A stretch of 64,000 nucleotides of DNA from DATFDN01 sp963830565 (GTDB lineage Bacteria > Pseudomonadota > Alphaproteobacteria > Acetobacterales > Acetobacteraceae), in contig CAWHMO010000005.1 in the NCBI GenBank assembly GCA_963830565.1, positions 1-64,000 of the forward strand, read 5' to 3'. The stretch's first letter is position 1; every line of letters begins with the position of its first letter. Under the pieces are notes generated by a model, which saw only the letters and a list, made by a program, of their open reading frames with translations, was not told the DNA's origin and made no database searches. The position numbers and the translations under genes were made by a program. Positions 47,118-57,025 of this stretch are shown piece by piece.

Positions 47118-48334
47118 GAGGATGGTGCCCCAGCCTGTTCGAGCCGATGCCGAGCGGCGACGGCCTGCTCGTCCGCGTGAAGCCGCCGGGCGCGCGGCTG
47201 ACGGCCGCCGCCGCCCGCCAGCTTGCCGCCGCCGCGGCACGGTTCGGCAATAGCAGGATCGAGTTGACCAGCCGTGCCGCGATCCAGGTGCGCGGGCTGC
47301 GCGCGGGCGATGTGCCGGCGTTCGCGGCATCGATGGTCGCTTCCGGGCTGGCCGACGCCGATCCGGAGGTGGAGCGGCGGCGGGCGGTGATTGCCTCGCC
47401 GCTCGCCGGAGTCGATCCGGGCGCGAGCCCTTATGCGCCGGGTATCGCCGCCGCGATCGAGGACATGCTTGCATGCGATCCGCGGTTCGCGCGTCTGCCG
47501 TCGAAGTTCTGTGTCAGCGTGGATGGCGGGGGCGTGCTGCCGCTTGGCGATGTCGGCGCCGACATACGAGTTGTGTGCGGCGATGCGCAGTGTTCCGTCG
47601 CGGTCGCGGGCATCGCTGCCATCGGCGGCAGGGCTGATGCCGTGGAAAGGGTCGCGCGGCTTGCGCTCGCCTTCCTTGATCTTTCCGCGCACCGCTCACC
47701 CACGCCGCGTCGGATGCGCGCGCTCGTCAAGGCGATCGGAGCGCCATGCGCGTTCGCGGCAGCCGGCCTGGGTGGGTTCGACGAGACTCCCCTCGCGCCG
47801 GCGCGGCCGGCGATCGGGTGGGTTCCCTATACAGCGGAACATCGCGGGGCGTTCGGCCTGGGGCTGCCCTTCGGTGCGACGAACGCGACCTCTTTCGCTC
47901 GTCTGGTCGATCTGGCGGAGCGGTTCGGAGACGGCACGCTGCGCGTGACCCCCTGGCGTGCGTTCGTGGTTTCGGACGTCTCGGCGCACGATGCCGCCAA
48001 GCTGCGCGAGGCGGACGCAGCAACGGGGATGATCGTCGATGCCGGAGATCCGAGATTGAGGATCAGCGCCTGCATCGGCCGGCCGGGCTGTGTGAGCGCC
48101 TCGGTCGATGCACGCGCGGATGCGATGATGTTGCTGTCGCGGGGCCTGCAGTCCACAGTGCATGTCTCGGGATGCGCGAAGGGATGCGCGCATCCCGGTG
48201 CGGCGGAATACACGCTGGTGGGCGAGGGAAGCCGCTACGGGCTGGTCCGCGACGGAGGGGCGGGAGACGCGCCGCTGCATCGGGGACTGACCATCGAGCA
48301 GGCCGCCGCCATGATTCGCGGCGATGCGCCATGA
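47111..48334 (+). CDS. cobG: precorrin-3B synthase
   Basis: 407 aa, nitrite/sulfite-reductase-like. Iron-sulfur ligands C-x5-C in SACIGRPGC and C-x3-C in SGCAKGCAH. It uses oxygen to make precorrin-3B, marking the aerobic pathway. Starts at GTG overlapping the cobN stop by seven bases, and ends by overlapping cobH by four bases. Confidence 0.93.
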   Translation: MLRGWCPSLFEPMPSGDGLLVRVKPPGARLTAAAARQLAAAAARFGNSRIELTSRAAIQVRGLRAGDVPAFAASMVASGLADADPEVERRRAVIASPLAGVDPGASPYAPGIAAAIEDMLACDPRFARLPSKFCVSVDGGGVLPLGDVGADIRVVCGDAQCSVAVAGIAAIGGRADAVERVARLALAFLDLSAHRSPTPRRMRALVKAIGAPCAFAAAGLGGFDETPLAPARPAIGWVPYTAEHRGAFGLGLPFGATNATSFARLVDLAERFGDGTLRVTPWRAFVVSDVSAHDAAKLREADAATGMIVDAGDPRLRISACIGRPGCVSASVDARADAMMLLSRGLQSTVHVSGCAKGCAHPGAAEYTLVGEGSRYGLVRDGGAGDAPLHRGLTIEQAAAMIRGDAP

Positions 48335-48960
48335 GCCGATATGCTTACATCAGAAACGGAGCGGCGATCTACGCGCGGTCCTTCGCGACGATCCGGGCGG
48401 AGGCGGATCTCGCCGGATTTTCCGCTGCCGAGGAACGGATCGCGGTGCGGATCATCCACGCCTGCGGAATGGTGGAGGTCGCGCGCGACCTGCGGTTTTC
48501 CCCCGCGTTCGCCGAAGCCGCCCGGCGGGCCCTGCTGGACGGCAGACCGATCCTCTGCGACTCGAGGATGGTCGCGAACGGCATCACCCGCGCTCGTCTG
48601 CCGGCCCGGAATGACGTGGTTTGCACGCTGGACGCGCCGGAGGTTCCGGCGATGGCCGCACGGCTCGGCACCACACGCTCCGCCGCCGCGCTCGATCTCT
48701 GGGGCCCGCGCCTGCGGGAAGCGTTGGTGGCGATCGGCAACGCGCCCACTTCCCTGTTCCGGTTGCTCGAACTGCTCGACGCCGGGGCGCCGCGTCCGGC
48801 TGCGGTGATCGGAATGCCGGTCGGCTTCGTCGGTGCGGCGGAGGCGAAGGCGGCGCTCGCGGCCGACGGGCGAGTGCCCTACGTGATCGTGCAGGGGCGC
48901 AGGGGCGGCAGCGCCATGGCGGCCGCGGCGGTCAATGCGCTTGCCAGCGAGGCGGAGTGA
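48331..48960 (+). CDS. cobH: precorrin-8X methylmutase
   Basis: 209 aa. IIHACGMVEVARDL with the catalytic His, DSRMVANGITR, and GMPVGFVGAAEAK motifs. Moves the C11 methyl to C12 to make hydrogenobyrinic acid. It overlaps cobG by four bases and cobI by one. Confidence 0.96.
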   Translation: MSRYAYIRNGAAIYARSFATIRAEADLAGFSAAEERIAVRIIHACGMVEVARDLRFSPAFAEAARRALLDGRPILCDSRMVANGITRARLPARNDVVCTLDAPEVPAMAARLGTTRSAAALDLWGPRLREALVAIGNAPTSLFRLLELLDAGAPRPAAVIGMPVGFVGAAEAKAALAADGRVPYVIVQGRRGGSAMAAAAVNALASEAE

Positions 48961-49691
48961 TGGCCCGTCCGGGCACGCTCTACACGGTCGGATTGGGGCC
49001 GGGCGATCCCGAGCTGATGACGCTCAAGGCGGCGCGGATCATCGCCGCCGTCCCGGTGATCGCCTTCTTCGCCAAGCGTGGCAGGCCGGGCCTCGCCCGC
49101 AGCATGGTGCAGGGGCGCATCGGCGCGGACGCGGCGGAGCTGCGGCTGGATTACCCGTTCACGACGGAGATCGCCGTCGATGACCCGCGCTACGCGGAGG
49201 AACTCGGCGCTTTCTATGAAGGATCGGCCGCCCGGATCGCCGATCAACTGGACGCCGGGCGGGATGTGGCGCTGCTGTGCGAGGGCGATCCGTTCTTCTA
49301 CGGCTCGTCCCTCGCCATGCTGGACCGCCTGGCCCGTCACTATCCAAGCGAGGTCGTCCCCGGTGTAACCGGCATGAGCGGAGGCTGGACCCGCGCCGGC
49401 ACGCCGATGACGCGCGGAGACGATGTGCTCACCGTGTTGCCGGGCACGCTCGACGAGGATCGTCTGGTCGCCAACCTCGATCGCTGCGACGCTGCCGTGA
49501 TCATGAAGGTGGGTCGGCATCTGCCGAAGATCGTCTCGGCGCTGCGCCGCGCCGGCGTCGCCGATCGCGCGGTCTATGTGGAGCGCGGCACGATGACGGG
49601 CGAGCGGATCGTGCCGCTTCTCGCAATGGAGGGGGAGAGTGCCCCGTATTTCTCCCTGGTGCTCGTGCCGGGGCGGCAGCGGGCGCGATGA
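48960..49691 (+). CDS. cobI: precorrin-2 C20-methyltransferase
   Basis: 243 aa SAM-dependent tetrapyrrole methylase. YTVGLGPGDPELMTLKA, LLCEGDPFFYGSS, VVPGVTGMSG and VIMKVGRHLPKI motifs. Makes precorrin-3A from precorrin-2. ATG overlaps the cobH stop. Confidence 0.95.
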   Translation: MARPGTLYTVGLGPGDPELMTLKAARIIAAVPVIAFFAKRGRPGLARSMVQGRIGADAAELRLDYPFTTEIAVDDPRYAEELGAFYEGSAARIADQLDAGRDVALLCEGDPFFYGSSLAMLDRLARHYPSEVVPGVTGMSGGWTRAGTPMTRGDDVLTVLPGTLDEDRLVANLDRCDAAVIMKVGRHLPKIVSALRRAGVADRAVYVERGTMTGERIVPLLAMEGESAPYFSLVLVPGRQRAR

Positions 49692-50443
49692 GAGGCCGCC
49701 TGTTCATCGTCGGTCTCGGGCCAGGTGCGGCGGCGATGCGGACGCCGCAGGCCGCCGCCGTTCTGTCGGTCGCGACCGACCTTGTCGGATACGGTCCGTA
49801 TCTGGCGCGCATCGGCGCCTGTGCAGGCCAGGTGTGCCATCCCTCCGACAATCGCGAGGAGCTGGCGCGTGCCCGCCACGCGCTGAACCTTGCGACGGAT
49901 GGACGGATCGTGGCCGTGGTCTCGTCGGGCGATGCCGGCGTCTTCGCCATGGCGAGCGCGATCTTCGAAGCCATCGAGGCCGGCCCGCCGGAGTGGCGGC
50001 ATTTGGATATCGAGGTCATACCCGGTATTTCCGCGATGTTCGCCGTCGCCGCCCGCCTTGGCGCCCCGCTGGGGCACGATTTCTGCGCGATCTCCTTGTC
50101 CGACAATCTCAAGCCCTGGGAGATCGTCGCGCGGCGTCTGACCGCCGCCGCCAGCGCGGGATTCGTCATCGCGCTCTACAACCCGCTGTCGCGCGCGCGT
50201 CCCTGGCAGCTTGGAGCCGCTTTCGATCTGCTGCGCTCCATCCTGCCCGGTTCGACCCAACTGGTGCTCGCGACCGCCGTGACGCGCCCGGAGGAGCGGA
50301 TCGACATCACCACGCTCGCCGATGCGGACCCGGCACGGGCGGACATGCGTACCCTGGTGCTGATCGGCTCCGCGGCGACGCGGCGCATCGACCGGCCGTC
50401 CGCCCTTCCATGGCTCTATTCTCCACGCCGCCATCTCGCATGA
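49688..50443 (+). CDS. cobJ: precorrin-3B C17-methyltransferase
   Basis: 251 aa. IVGLGPGAAAMRTPQA, GYGPYLARIG, VVSSGDAGVFAMAS, and EVIPGISAMFA motifs. Ring-contracting methyltransferase. Overlaps cobI by four bases and, at the end, the convergent cobK by 28 bases. Confidence 0.95.
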   Translation: MRGRLFIVGLGPGAAAMRTPQAAAVLSVATDLVGYGPYLARIGACAGQVCHPSDNREELARARHALNLATDGRIVAVVSSGDAGVFAMASAIFEAIEAGPPEWRHLDIEVIPGISAMFAVAARLGAPLGHDFCAISLSDNLKPWEIVARRLTAAASAGFVIALYNPLSRARPWQLGAAFDLLRSILPGSTQLVLATAVTRPEERIDITTLADADPARADMRTLVLIGSAATRRIDRPSALPWLYSPRRHLA

Positions 50444-51174
50444 AGCTCCCCGATCCATGCCAGCGCCTCCGTAACGGTCGCGACCGTCGCCGCGCTCGGT
50501 GGCGGAGGGCGAGCCACCATGATGACCGGCAGCCCGAGTTTCCGGGCAGCGGCGAGCTTCGCCTGGGTGGCGCTGCCGCCGGAGTTCTTCGTGACCACGA
50601 TCTCGATGCGTCGCGTCGCCAGCAGATCGTGTTCCGCTGTCTCGGCGAACGGGCCGCGTGCGACGATTACCTCGGTCCCCGGCGGCAGGGAGTTCGGCGG
50701 AGGCGGATCGACCGAACGCAAGACATAGCGGTGCCACGGCGCGGCGGCGAAGGGGGCGAGATCCTGTCGCCCGATGGTGAGCAGAACGCGCCGGGGCAAT
50801 GGGCCGAGCGCGGCGGCGGCGGAGCCCATGTCCGGCACGCCGATCCAGTGATCGCCAGGCTGCTTCCGCCAGGCCGGCCTTTGCACCACCAGCAGCTTCG
50901 TTGCGGTCAGGCGCGCGGCGTCCTCGGCATGGCGCGTCATCTGCGCCGCGAATGGGTGCGTGGCGTCGATCAAGGCGTCGATCCGATGATCTGCCAGATA
51001 GCGGGCCAATCCCGTCGTCCCGCCGAAGCCGCCGACGCGGCAGGGAACCGGCTGCGGCGCCGGGTGGCGCGTGCGCCCGGCGAGCGAAATGATAGCCTGG
51101 AACCGTGTATCGTCCGCCAGGGCGCGTGCCATCGCAGAGGCCTCCGTCGTGCCGCCCAGGATCAGCAGCTTCAT
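50416..51174 (-). CDS. cobK: precorrin-6A reductase
   Basis: 252 aa. LILGGTTEASAMARAL start, IDATHPFAAQMTRHA, and VTKNSGGSATQAKLAAAR motifs. NADPH-dependent reduction to precorrin-6B. It is transcribed against the main operon, leaving 23 bases to the divergent cobL. Confidence 0.93.
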   Translation of the reverse strand: MKLLILGGTTEASAMARALADDTRFQAIISLAGRTRHPAPQPVPCRVGGFGGTTGLARYLADHRIDALIDATHPFAAQMTRHAEDAARLTATKLLVVQRPAWRKQPGDHWIGVPDMGSAAAALGPLPRRVLLTIGRQDLAPFAAAPWHRYVLRSVDPPPPNSLPPGTEVIVARGPFAETAEHDLLATRRIEIVVTKNSGGSATQAKLAAARKLGLPVIMVARPPPPSAATVATVTEALAWIGELHARWRRGE

Positions 51175-51197
51175 CTTATGCCGGGCTCCGCGCTCTC

Positions 51198-52413
51198 ATG
51201 ACGGCCAGAGGGTGGCTCTCCATCTTGGGAATCGGGGAGGATGGTGTCGAGGGCCTGGCGGGGGCGGCGCGCGGCCTGATCGCGGCGGCGGATTCTGGTG
51301 GTCGGCGGGGCGCGGCATCTGGCGCTCGCCGCGCCTTTGATCCGTGGGGATCGCCTGGCATGGCCGAGTCCGTTGAGCGACGCTTTCCCGACCATCCTGG
51401 CGCGTCGTGGCGAGCCGGTAGTGGTACTCGCCTCCGGCGACCCGTATTGCCACGGCATTGGCAGCGTGCTGGCGCGGCTCGTCCCGGTTGCGGAAATCCT
51501 GACCATGCCCGCGCCCTCGTCGTTTTCGCTGGCCTGCGCGCGCCTTGGGTGGGCTTTGCAGGATGTGGCGACGCTCTCTTTCTGCGGTCGGCCGCTGCAA
51601 GCGATCCTGCCCCGGTTGCAGCCGGGCGCACGCATCCTGGCCCTCTCGGCCGACGCGACCACTCCTGCCGCGCTCGGGACTCTACTGCGGCGGCACGGCT
51701 TCGCTCCAAGCGTGGTGCATGTTCTGGAGGCGCTGGCCGGCCCGCGCGAGCGCCTATGGAGCGGCACCGCTTCCTCGGAACTGCCCGCCGACATCGATCC
51801 GCTGAATCTTGTGGGGATCGAGGTGGTCGCGGGGCCGACGGCGCGGATCATCCCGCTCGCGTCGGGACTGCCCGACGCGTATTTCGAGCATGACGGCCAG
51901 ATTACCAAGCGCGAAATCCGCGCCGTGACCATCGCCGCCCTGGCCCCGCGCGAGGGCGAGCTGCTGTGGGACATCGGCTGCGGCTCGGGTTCGGTGGCGG
52001 TCGAATGGTCGCTGAGCCACAAGGCGAATCGCGCCATCGGCATCGAGGCGCGCGCCGATCGCGCCGCCCGCGCCGCCCGTAACGCGCTGGCTCTAGGCGT
52101 GCCGGGGATGCGGCTCGTCACCGGAGAGGCGCCGGCGGCGCTTGCGGGCCTGCCCGCGCCGGATGCGGTGTTCATAGGCGGCGGCGCGCGGGATGCGGGC
52201 GTGCTGGACGCGGCCTGGACGGCACTGCGGTCGGGCGGGCGGATGGCGGCCAACGCCGTCACCATCGAGACGGAGGCGCTGCTGTTCGCCCAGCAACGGG
52301 AGCGCGGCGGCACATTGACACGGCTCTCGGTTGATCGGCTCGACACGATCGGTGGGATGCGTGCGTTTCGCCCGGCGATGACGGTCACGCAATGGGCTGC
52401 GGTGAGACCGTGA
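51198..52413 (+). CDS. cobL: precorrin-6Y C5,15-methyltransferase (decarboxylating), frameshifted
   Basis: Removing one T of TT at 51293-51294 restores AAADLVVGGARH and gives 404 aa. N-terminal methylase (ILGIGEDG, VVLASGDPYCHGIG) and C-terminal CbiT-like domain (LLWDIGCGSGSVAVEW). It methylates C5 and C15 and decarboxylates the acetate at C12. It ends with a GTGA overlap with cobE. Confidence 0.92.
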
Positions 52414-52775
52414 GCGGCCGCATGATCGCCGGCATCGGCTGCCGTCGCGATTGCTCGGCCGAGGATATTTTGCGTGTGCTGCAGCGCGCCGGCATGGACG
52501 TGGCCGCCATCGCCGCCCCCGCCTTCAAGGCCGGCGAGCCCGGCTTGCGGGAAGCGGCGCGGCGTCTTGGCTTGCCAATGATCCGGGTGGACGACGCCAG
52601 GCTCGCGCAAGCACAGGCGCGCTGCGTGACGCACTCGGACGCCGCCGTACGCGCGACCGGCTTTGCCTCGATCGCCGAAGGCTGCGCGCTCGCCGCATCC
52701 GGTCCGGGCGGGCGTCTGGTGCTGGCGCGCATCGCGGCCGGCGGTGCGACATGCGCCGTGGCGGCGGAAGCATGA
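52410..52775 (+). CDS. cobE: cobalamin biosynthesis protein CobE
   Basis: 121 aa from GTG 52410. MIAGIGCRRDCSAEDIL and CALAASGPGGRLVLARI match the CobE/CbiG C-terminal family. Its role in the aerobic pathway is not settled; it may help with precorrin-5 handling. Overlaps cobL and cobM by four bases each. Confidence 0.88.
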   Translation: MSGRMIAGIGCRRDCSAEDILRVLQRAGMDVAAIAAPAFKAGEPGLREAARRLGLPMIRVDDARLAQAQARCVTHSDAAVRATGFASIAEGCALAASGPGGRLVLARIAAGGATCAVAAEA

Positions 52776-53537
52776 CCGTCCACTTCATCGGCGCCGGACC
52801 GGGGGCGGCGGACCTGATCACCTTGCGCGGACGCGACCTGCTGGCGCGGTGCCCGGTCTGCCTCTTCGCCGGCTCCATCGTCGCCCCCGAACTGCTGGCG
52901 CATTGTCCGCCCGACGCACGTCTGGTCGATACCGCGCCGATGACGCTCGACGAGATCGAGGCCGAGTACCGGGCCGCGCATGCGGAGGGATTGGATGTCG
53001 CCCGGCTGCACTCCGGCGATCTGTCCATCTACAGCGCGATGGCCGAACAGACCCGCAGGCTGGAGCGCCTGGGCATTCCCTACACGCTGACACCAGGCGT
53101 GCCCGCTTTCGCCGCCGCCGCCGCCGCCCTCGGCCGCGAACTGACGCTGCCCGAGGTCGCGCAGAGCGTGGTGCTGACGCGCATCTCCGGCCGCGCCTCC
53201 GCGATGCCGCCCGGCGAGACCCTGGCCGCGTTCGGCGCGACGGGCGCGACCTTGGCGGTGCATCTCGCGATCCACGCGCTGGACTCGCGTGGTCGCCGAA
53301 CTGACGCCGCTCTACGGCCCGGACTGTCCGGTGGCGATCGTGGTTCGGGCGAGCTGGCCCGACCAGCGCATCCTGCGGGGCACTCTCGCCACGATCACCG
53401 CATCGGTTGCCAGGCAGCCGATCGAGCGGACGGCCATGGTGTTCGTCGGACGTGCCCTGGCGGCCGACGATTTTCGCGAGAGTGCTTTGTACGATCCCGG
53501 CTACCGGCGCCGGTTCAGGCCGGGCGGTTCGCCGTGA
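52772..53537 (+). CDS. cobM: precorrin-4 C11-methyltransferase, frameshifted
   Basis: Removing one G of GG at 53281-53282 restores IHALTRVVAELTP and gives 254 aa. VHFIGAGPGAADLITLRG, CLFAGSIVAPELL, LHSGDLSIYSA and TLTPGVPAFAAAAA motifs. Converts precorrin-4 to precorrin-5. The end overlaps cbiD on the opposite strand by 37 bases. Confidence 0.92.
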
Positions 53538-54652
53538 ACGGATGCAAAAGGCGCCTGGCCGACCAGTGTCCCGGCGCGGTCGAACACCACGATCTCCAAC
53601 TCGGTCTCGCACGGGCGCAGCGCCCCCGCCGCGATGTCCCAGGCTGCGCGAGCAATAGCGCCGCCGAGCGGCACCTCCGTGCTCGCGGCGAAGGCTTCCG
53701 CGACCGTGTTGGCCCGCGCGATGCGGTCCGCGATCCGCGCGGACGCGCCTTGCGCGCGTGCCAGATCGGCCAGCGCGGCGAGATCCGCCTCGCCGCGCTT
53801 CGAGTGCAGATCGAGCCGGCCTTGCGCCAGCTTGGTCATCTTCGCCACTCCTCCGGCGACGGTGACGCGCGGCACGGGATGACGGCGCAGGTATTTCAGC
53901 ATCCCGCCGACGAAATCCCCCATCTCGATCAGCGCCGCCTCCGGCAGATTGTGCAACGCCTGCACGGCGGCTTCCGACGTGCTGCCGGTAGCGCCGGCGA
54001 CGTGCGTGAGGCCGCTCGCGCGGGCGACATCGATCCCGCGCTGGATGCTGTCGATCCAGGCGGCGCAGGAATACGGCACGACGATGCCGGTGGTCCCAAG
54101 GATCGACAGCCCGCCCACGATGCCGAGCCTGCCGTTCAGCGTGCGCAGCGCCAGCGCCTCGCCGCCGGGTATGGAAATTTCCACCGTGGCGTCGCCCGGC
54201 ACGCCGTGCGCGTCGGCCAGCTCGGCGATCGCGGCGCGGATCATCTGACGCGGGACCGGGTTGATCGCCGGCTCGCCGGGCGGCAGCACCAATCCGGGAC
54301 GGGTGATGGTGCCGACGCCCGCGCCGGCACGGAATGCCACGCCGGAACCCGGTTGGCCAAGCCGGAGGGTGGCGCGGATCAGCGCGCCATGGGTCACGTC
54401 CGGATCGTCGCCGGCGTCCTTGACCACGCCGGCGGTGGCGCTGTCCGGGCCGCGCTCGGCCTCGGCCAGGGCGAAGGCCACGCGCTCCCCGCGCGGCAGG
54501 CGCACCTCCACCGGATCGGGGAACGTGCCGCCGAGCAGCGCCGCGTAGGCGGCCTTGGCCGCCGCGGTGGCGCATGTGCCGGTGGTCCAGCCCCGGCGCA
54601 AAGGCTTCCGCTCCACGCGCGCAGGTATAGGAGTTGGGCGTGGGCGTGTCAT
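53501..54652 (-). CDS. cbiD: cobalt-precorrin-5B C1-methyltransferase
   Basis: 383 aa. RRGWTTGTCATAAAKAAY, VEISIPGGE, GIVGGLSILGTTGIV, and GVAKMTKLAQG motifs. CbiD is the anaerobic-pathway C1-methyltransferase, but many alphaproteobacteria with an otherwise aerobic pathway use it in place of CobF, as no CobF is found here. Opposite strand to its neighbours; start 20 bases from that of cobB. Confidence 0.95.
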   Translation of the reverse strand: MTRPRPTPIPARVERKPLRRGWTTGTCATAAAKAAYAALLGGTFPDPVEVRLPRGERVAFALAEAERGPDSATAGVVKDAGDDPDVTHGALIRATLRLGQPGSGVAFRAGAGVGTITRPGLVLPPGEPAINPVPRQMIRAAIAELADAHGVPGDATVEISIPGGEALALRTLNGRLGIVGGLSILGTTGIVVPYSCAAWIDSIQRGIDVARASGLTHVAGATGSTSEAAVQALHNLPEAALIEMGDFVGGMLKYLRRHPVPRVTVAGGVAKMTKLAQGRLDLHSKRGEADLAALADLARAQGASARIADRIARANTVAEAFAASTEVPLGGAIARAAWDIAAGALRPCETELEIVVFDRAGTLVGQAPFASVHGEPPGLNRRR

Positions 54653-54672
54653 CGGCTGGAGGAGGAACGACT

Positions 54673-56004
54673 TTGGCCGCTGCCGGGCTGATTATCGGTG
54701 CGCCACGATCCGGCGCGGGCAAGACGACGCTCACCCTGGCGATGCTGGCCGCCTTGCGGCGGCGCGGCGTCGCGGCGCGCGCGGCCAAGTCGGGGCCAGA
54801 CTACATTGATCCCGGTTTTCATGCGCTCGGCACCGGGGCGCCATGCGCGAACCTCGATAGCTGGGCGATGGCGCCCGGTCAGCTCGATTCCGTCCTGGCC
54901 GGGCTGGCCAGCGATGCCGAGCTGGTGCTGATCGAATCCGCGATGGGCTTGTTCGATGGCGTGGAGGGCAGGCCAGGGCGCTCTGGGGCCGCCGCCGATC
55001 TGGCCGCGCGCTATGGCCTGCCCGTGCTCCTGGTGCTGGACGTCTCCGGCCAGTCGCAGACCGCCGCCGCGGTGGCGCGAGGCTTCGCGACGCACGATCC
55101 GATGGTGCGGATCGGGGGCATAGTGCTGAACCGCGTGGCCAGCGACCGTCATCGGGACGGGGTTCTCCGCGCGATCGAGAGGCTGGGGATTCCGGTGCTG
55201 GGCAGTTTTCCGCGCGACGCTTCGATCGCGCTGCCGGAGCGCCATCTGGGACTGGTGCAGGCCGCCGAGCAGGTCGGGATGGGCGCTCTCATTACTCGGC
55301 TGGCGGATCTGGCCGAGCGGCACCTCGAGCTTGACGCGATCACGATGATCGCCGCGCCGGTTGCGCCCAACGTCGGCCCGCTCACGGTGCTGCCGCCGCC
55401 CGGCCAGCGTATCGCGCTGGCGCGGGATGCGGCGTTCAGCTTCATCTATCCGCACGTGCTGAGCGGGTGGCGTGCGGCGGGCGCGGAGATCGCGACATTC
55501 TCGCCGCTTGCCGACGAGCCCCCGCCCGAGGCGTGCGACGCAGGCTGGCTGTCGGGCGGCTATCCCGAGCTGCACGCCGCCCGCCTCGCCGAGGCCGCGC
55601 GGTTCCGCGCCGGGATGGCCCGTTTTGCCGGCACGAGGCCGGTGCATGGCGAGTGCGGCGGATACATGGTGCTGGGGACGGGGCTGGAGGATGCGTCGGG
55701 CAATCGCCATCCGATGCTGGGGCTGCTCAGCCACGCCACGAGCTTCGCGCGCCGCCGGCTGCATCTTGGCTACCGCGAGGCGACGCTGCTCGCCGACACG
55801 GCGATCGGCCGCGCGGGGTCGGTGATACGTGGTCATGAGTTCCACTACGCCAGTCTCAGCGAGGCCGGCGACGACGCGCCGGTCGCGCTTCTGTCCGATG
55901 CACGCGGAACCTCGCTCGGCCCGGCGGGGGGACGGCGGGGGCAGGTGAGCGGGTCGTTCTTCCATGCGATCGCTTCCGCTCCGGCAGAGGGAGTGGGGGA
56001 GTGA
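54673..56004 (+). CDS. cobB: cobyrinic acid a,c-diamide synthase
   Basis: 443 aa from TTG 54673, which has a GGAGGAGG site upstream. P-loop APRSGAGKTTLTLA, KSGPDYIDPGFH, LIESAMGLFDG, and glutamine amidotransferase Cys in GECGGYMVLG. Amidates the a and c carboxyls. Upstream in-frame GTG and TTG codons exist but lack a ribosome site. Ends with a GTGA overlap with cobT. Confidence 0.93.
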   Translation: MAAAGLIIGAPRSGAGKTTLTLAMLAALRRRGVAARAAKSGPDYIDPGFHALGTGAPCANLDSWAMAPGQLDSVLAGLASDAELVLIESAMGLFDGVEGRPGRSGAAADLAARYGLPVLLVLDVSGQSQTAAAVARGFATHDPMVRIGGIVLNRVASDRHRDGVLRAIERLGIPVLGSFPRDASIALPERHLGLVQAAEQVGMGALITRLADLAERHLELDAITMIAAPVAPNVGPLTVLPPPGQRIALARDAAFSFIYPHVLSGWRAAGAEIATFSPLADEPPPEACDAGWLSGGYPELHAARLAEAARFRAGMARFAGTRPVHGECGGYMVLGTGLEDASGNRHPMLGLLSHATSFARRRLHLGYREATLLADTAIGRAGSVIRGHEFHYASLSEAGDDAPVALLSDARGTSLGPAGGRRGQVSGSFFHAIASAPAEGVGE

Positions 56005-57018
56005 GCGTTCTCGGCTCGCTCGCGGATATCAGGGCAGCGTGCCGTGATCTCCCGCCCGGCGACGATCGTGCGGCCGGAGCGGTGCGGGCGCGTCAGCAGA
56101 GTTCTGACCAAGCCTCCGGGCAGCCTTGGCCGGCTGGAGGAACTGGCGGAATGGCTGGCGCGCTGGCAGGCGCGCGCGGCGCCTCGACTGGACCGTGTGG
56201 AGATCCTGGTGTTTGCCGGCAATCACGGCGTGGTCGCGCGCGGCGTCTCGCCCTATCCGCCGGATGTCACCGCGCAGATGGTCGCGAACTTCGCCCACGG
56301 CGGCGCCGCGATCAATCAGCTTGCCCGCGTCGCGGGAGCGGCGCTGCGGGTGGTTCCTTTGGATCTTCAGGCGCCCACGCGGGATTTCACCGTTGCCGCC
56401 GCGATGGAGGAGGACGAGTTCGTCGCCGCCGTTGCGGCGGGCTTCGGCGCGGTGTCGGCGGGGATCGACCTGCTGGCGCTGGGTGAAATGGGGATCGGCA
56501 ACACCACCGCGGCCGCAGCGGTGGCGGCGGCGCTGTTCGGCGGCGGGGGAGTGCGGTGGGCCGGTCGCGGCACCGGCGTCGACGACGCGGGGCTTGCCCG
56601 CAAGCGGGATGCGGTCGATGCCGCCTTGGCGCGTCATGCCGAAAGCCTGGGCGATCCGCTGCGCGTCGCGATGGCGCTCGGCGGACGCGAACTGGCGGCG
56701 ATTCTGGGCGCGGTGCTGGCGGCGCGGCTGGAGCGCGTGCCGGTTCTGCTGGACGGGTTCGTCTGCACCAGCGCCGCGGCGCCGCTGGCCCGCCTGGCGG
56801 TGGGTGCGCTCGCGCACGCACTTGCGGCGCATCGCTCCGCCGAGGCAGGGCACGGCGCGTTGCTGGAGGCGCTGGGACAGCAACCCTTGCTGGATTTGGG
56901 AATGCGGCTGGGGGAGGCGTCCGGCGCCGCACTTGCAATCCCGATCCTGCGCGCCGCCGTGGCCTGTCACAAAGGGATGGCCACCTTCGCCGAGGCCGGC
57001 GTGCGCGATCGGGATTGA
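56001..57018 (+). CDS. cobT: nicotinate-nucleotide-dimethylbenzimidazole phosphoribosyltransferase, frameshifted
   Basis: Removing one T of TT at 56102-56103 joins the N-terminus (SVLGSLADIRAACRDLP, VRARQQ) to LTKPPGSLGRLEELAEWL, giving 338 aa. Further motifs: FAGNHGV, GEMGIGNTTAAA and HRSAEAGH. Makes alpha-ribazole 5'-phosphate. CobU in P. denitrificans naming, CobT in Salmonella. Confidence 0.92.
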
Positions 57019-57025
57019 TCGCGCC

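Noticed and set aside
52818..54788. 656-codon minus-strand frame across cobM and cbiD
   Set aside because: It runs in a wrong frame of cbiD and antisense to cobM; the real cbiD protein is in another frame.
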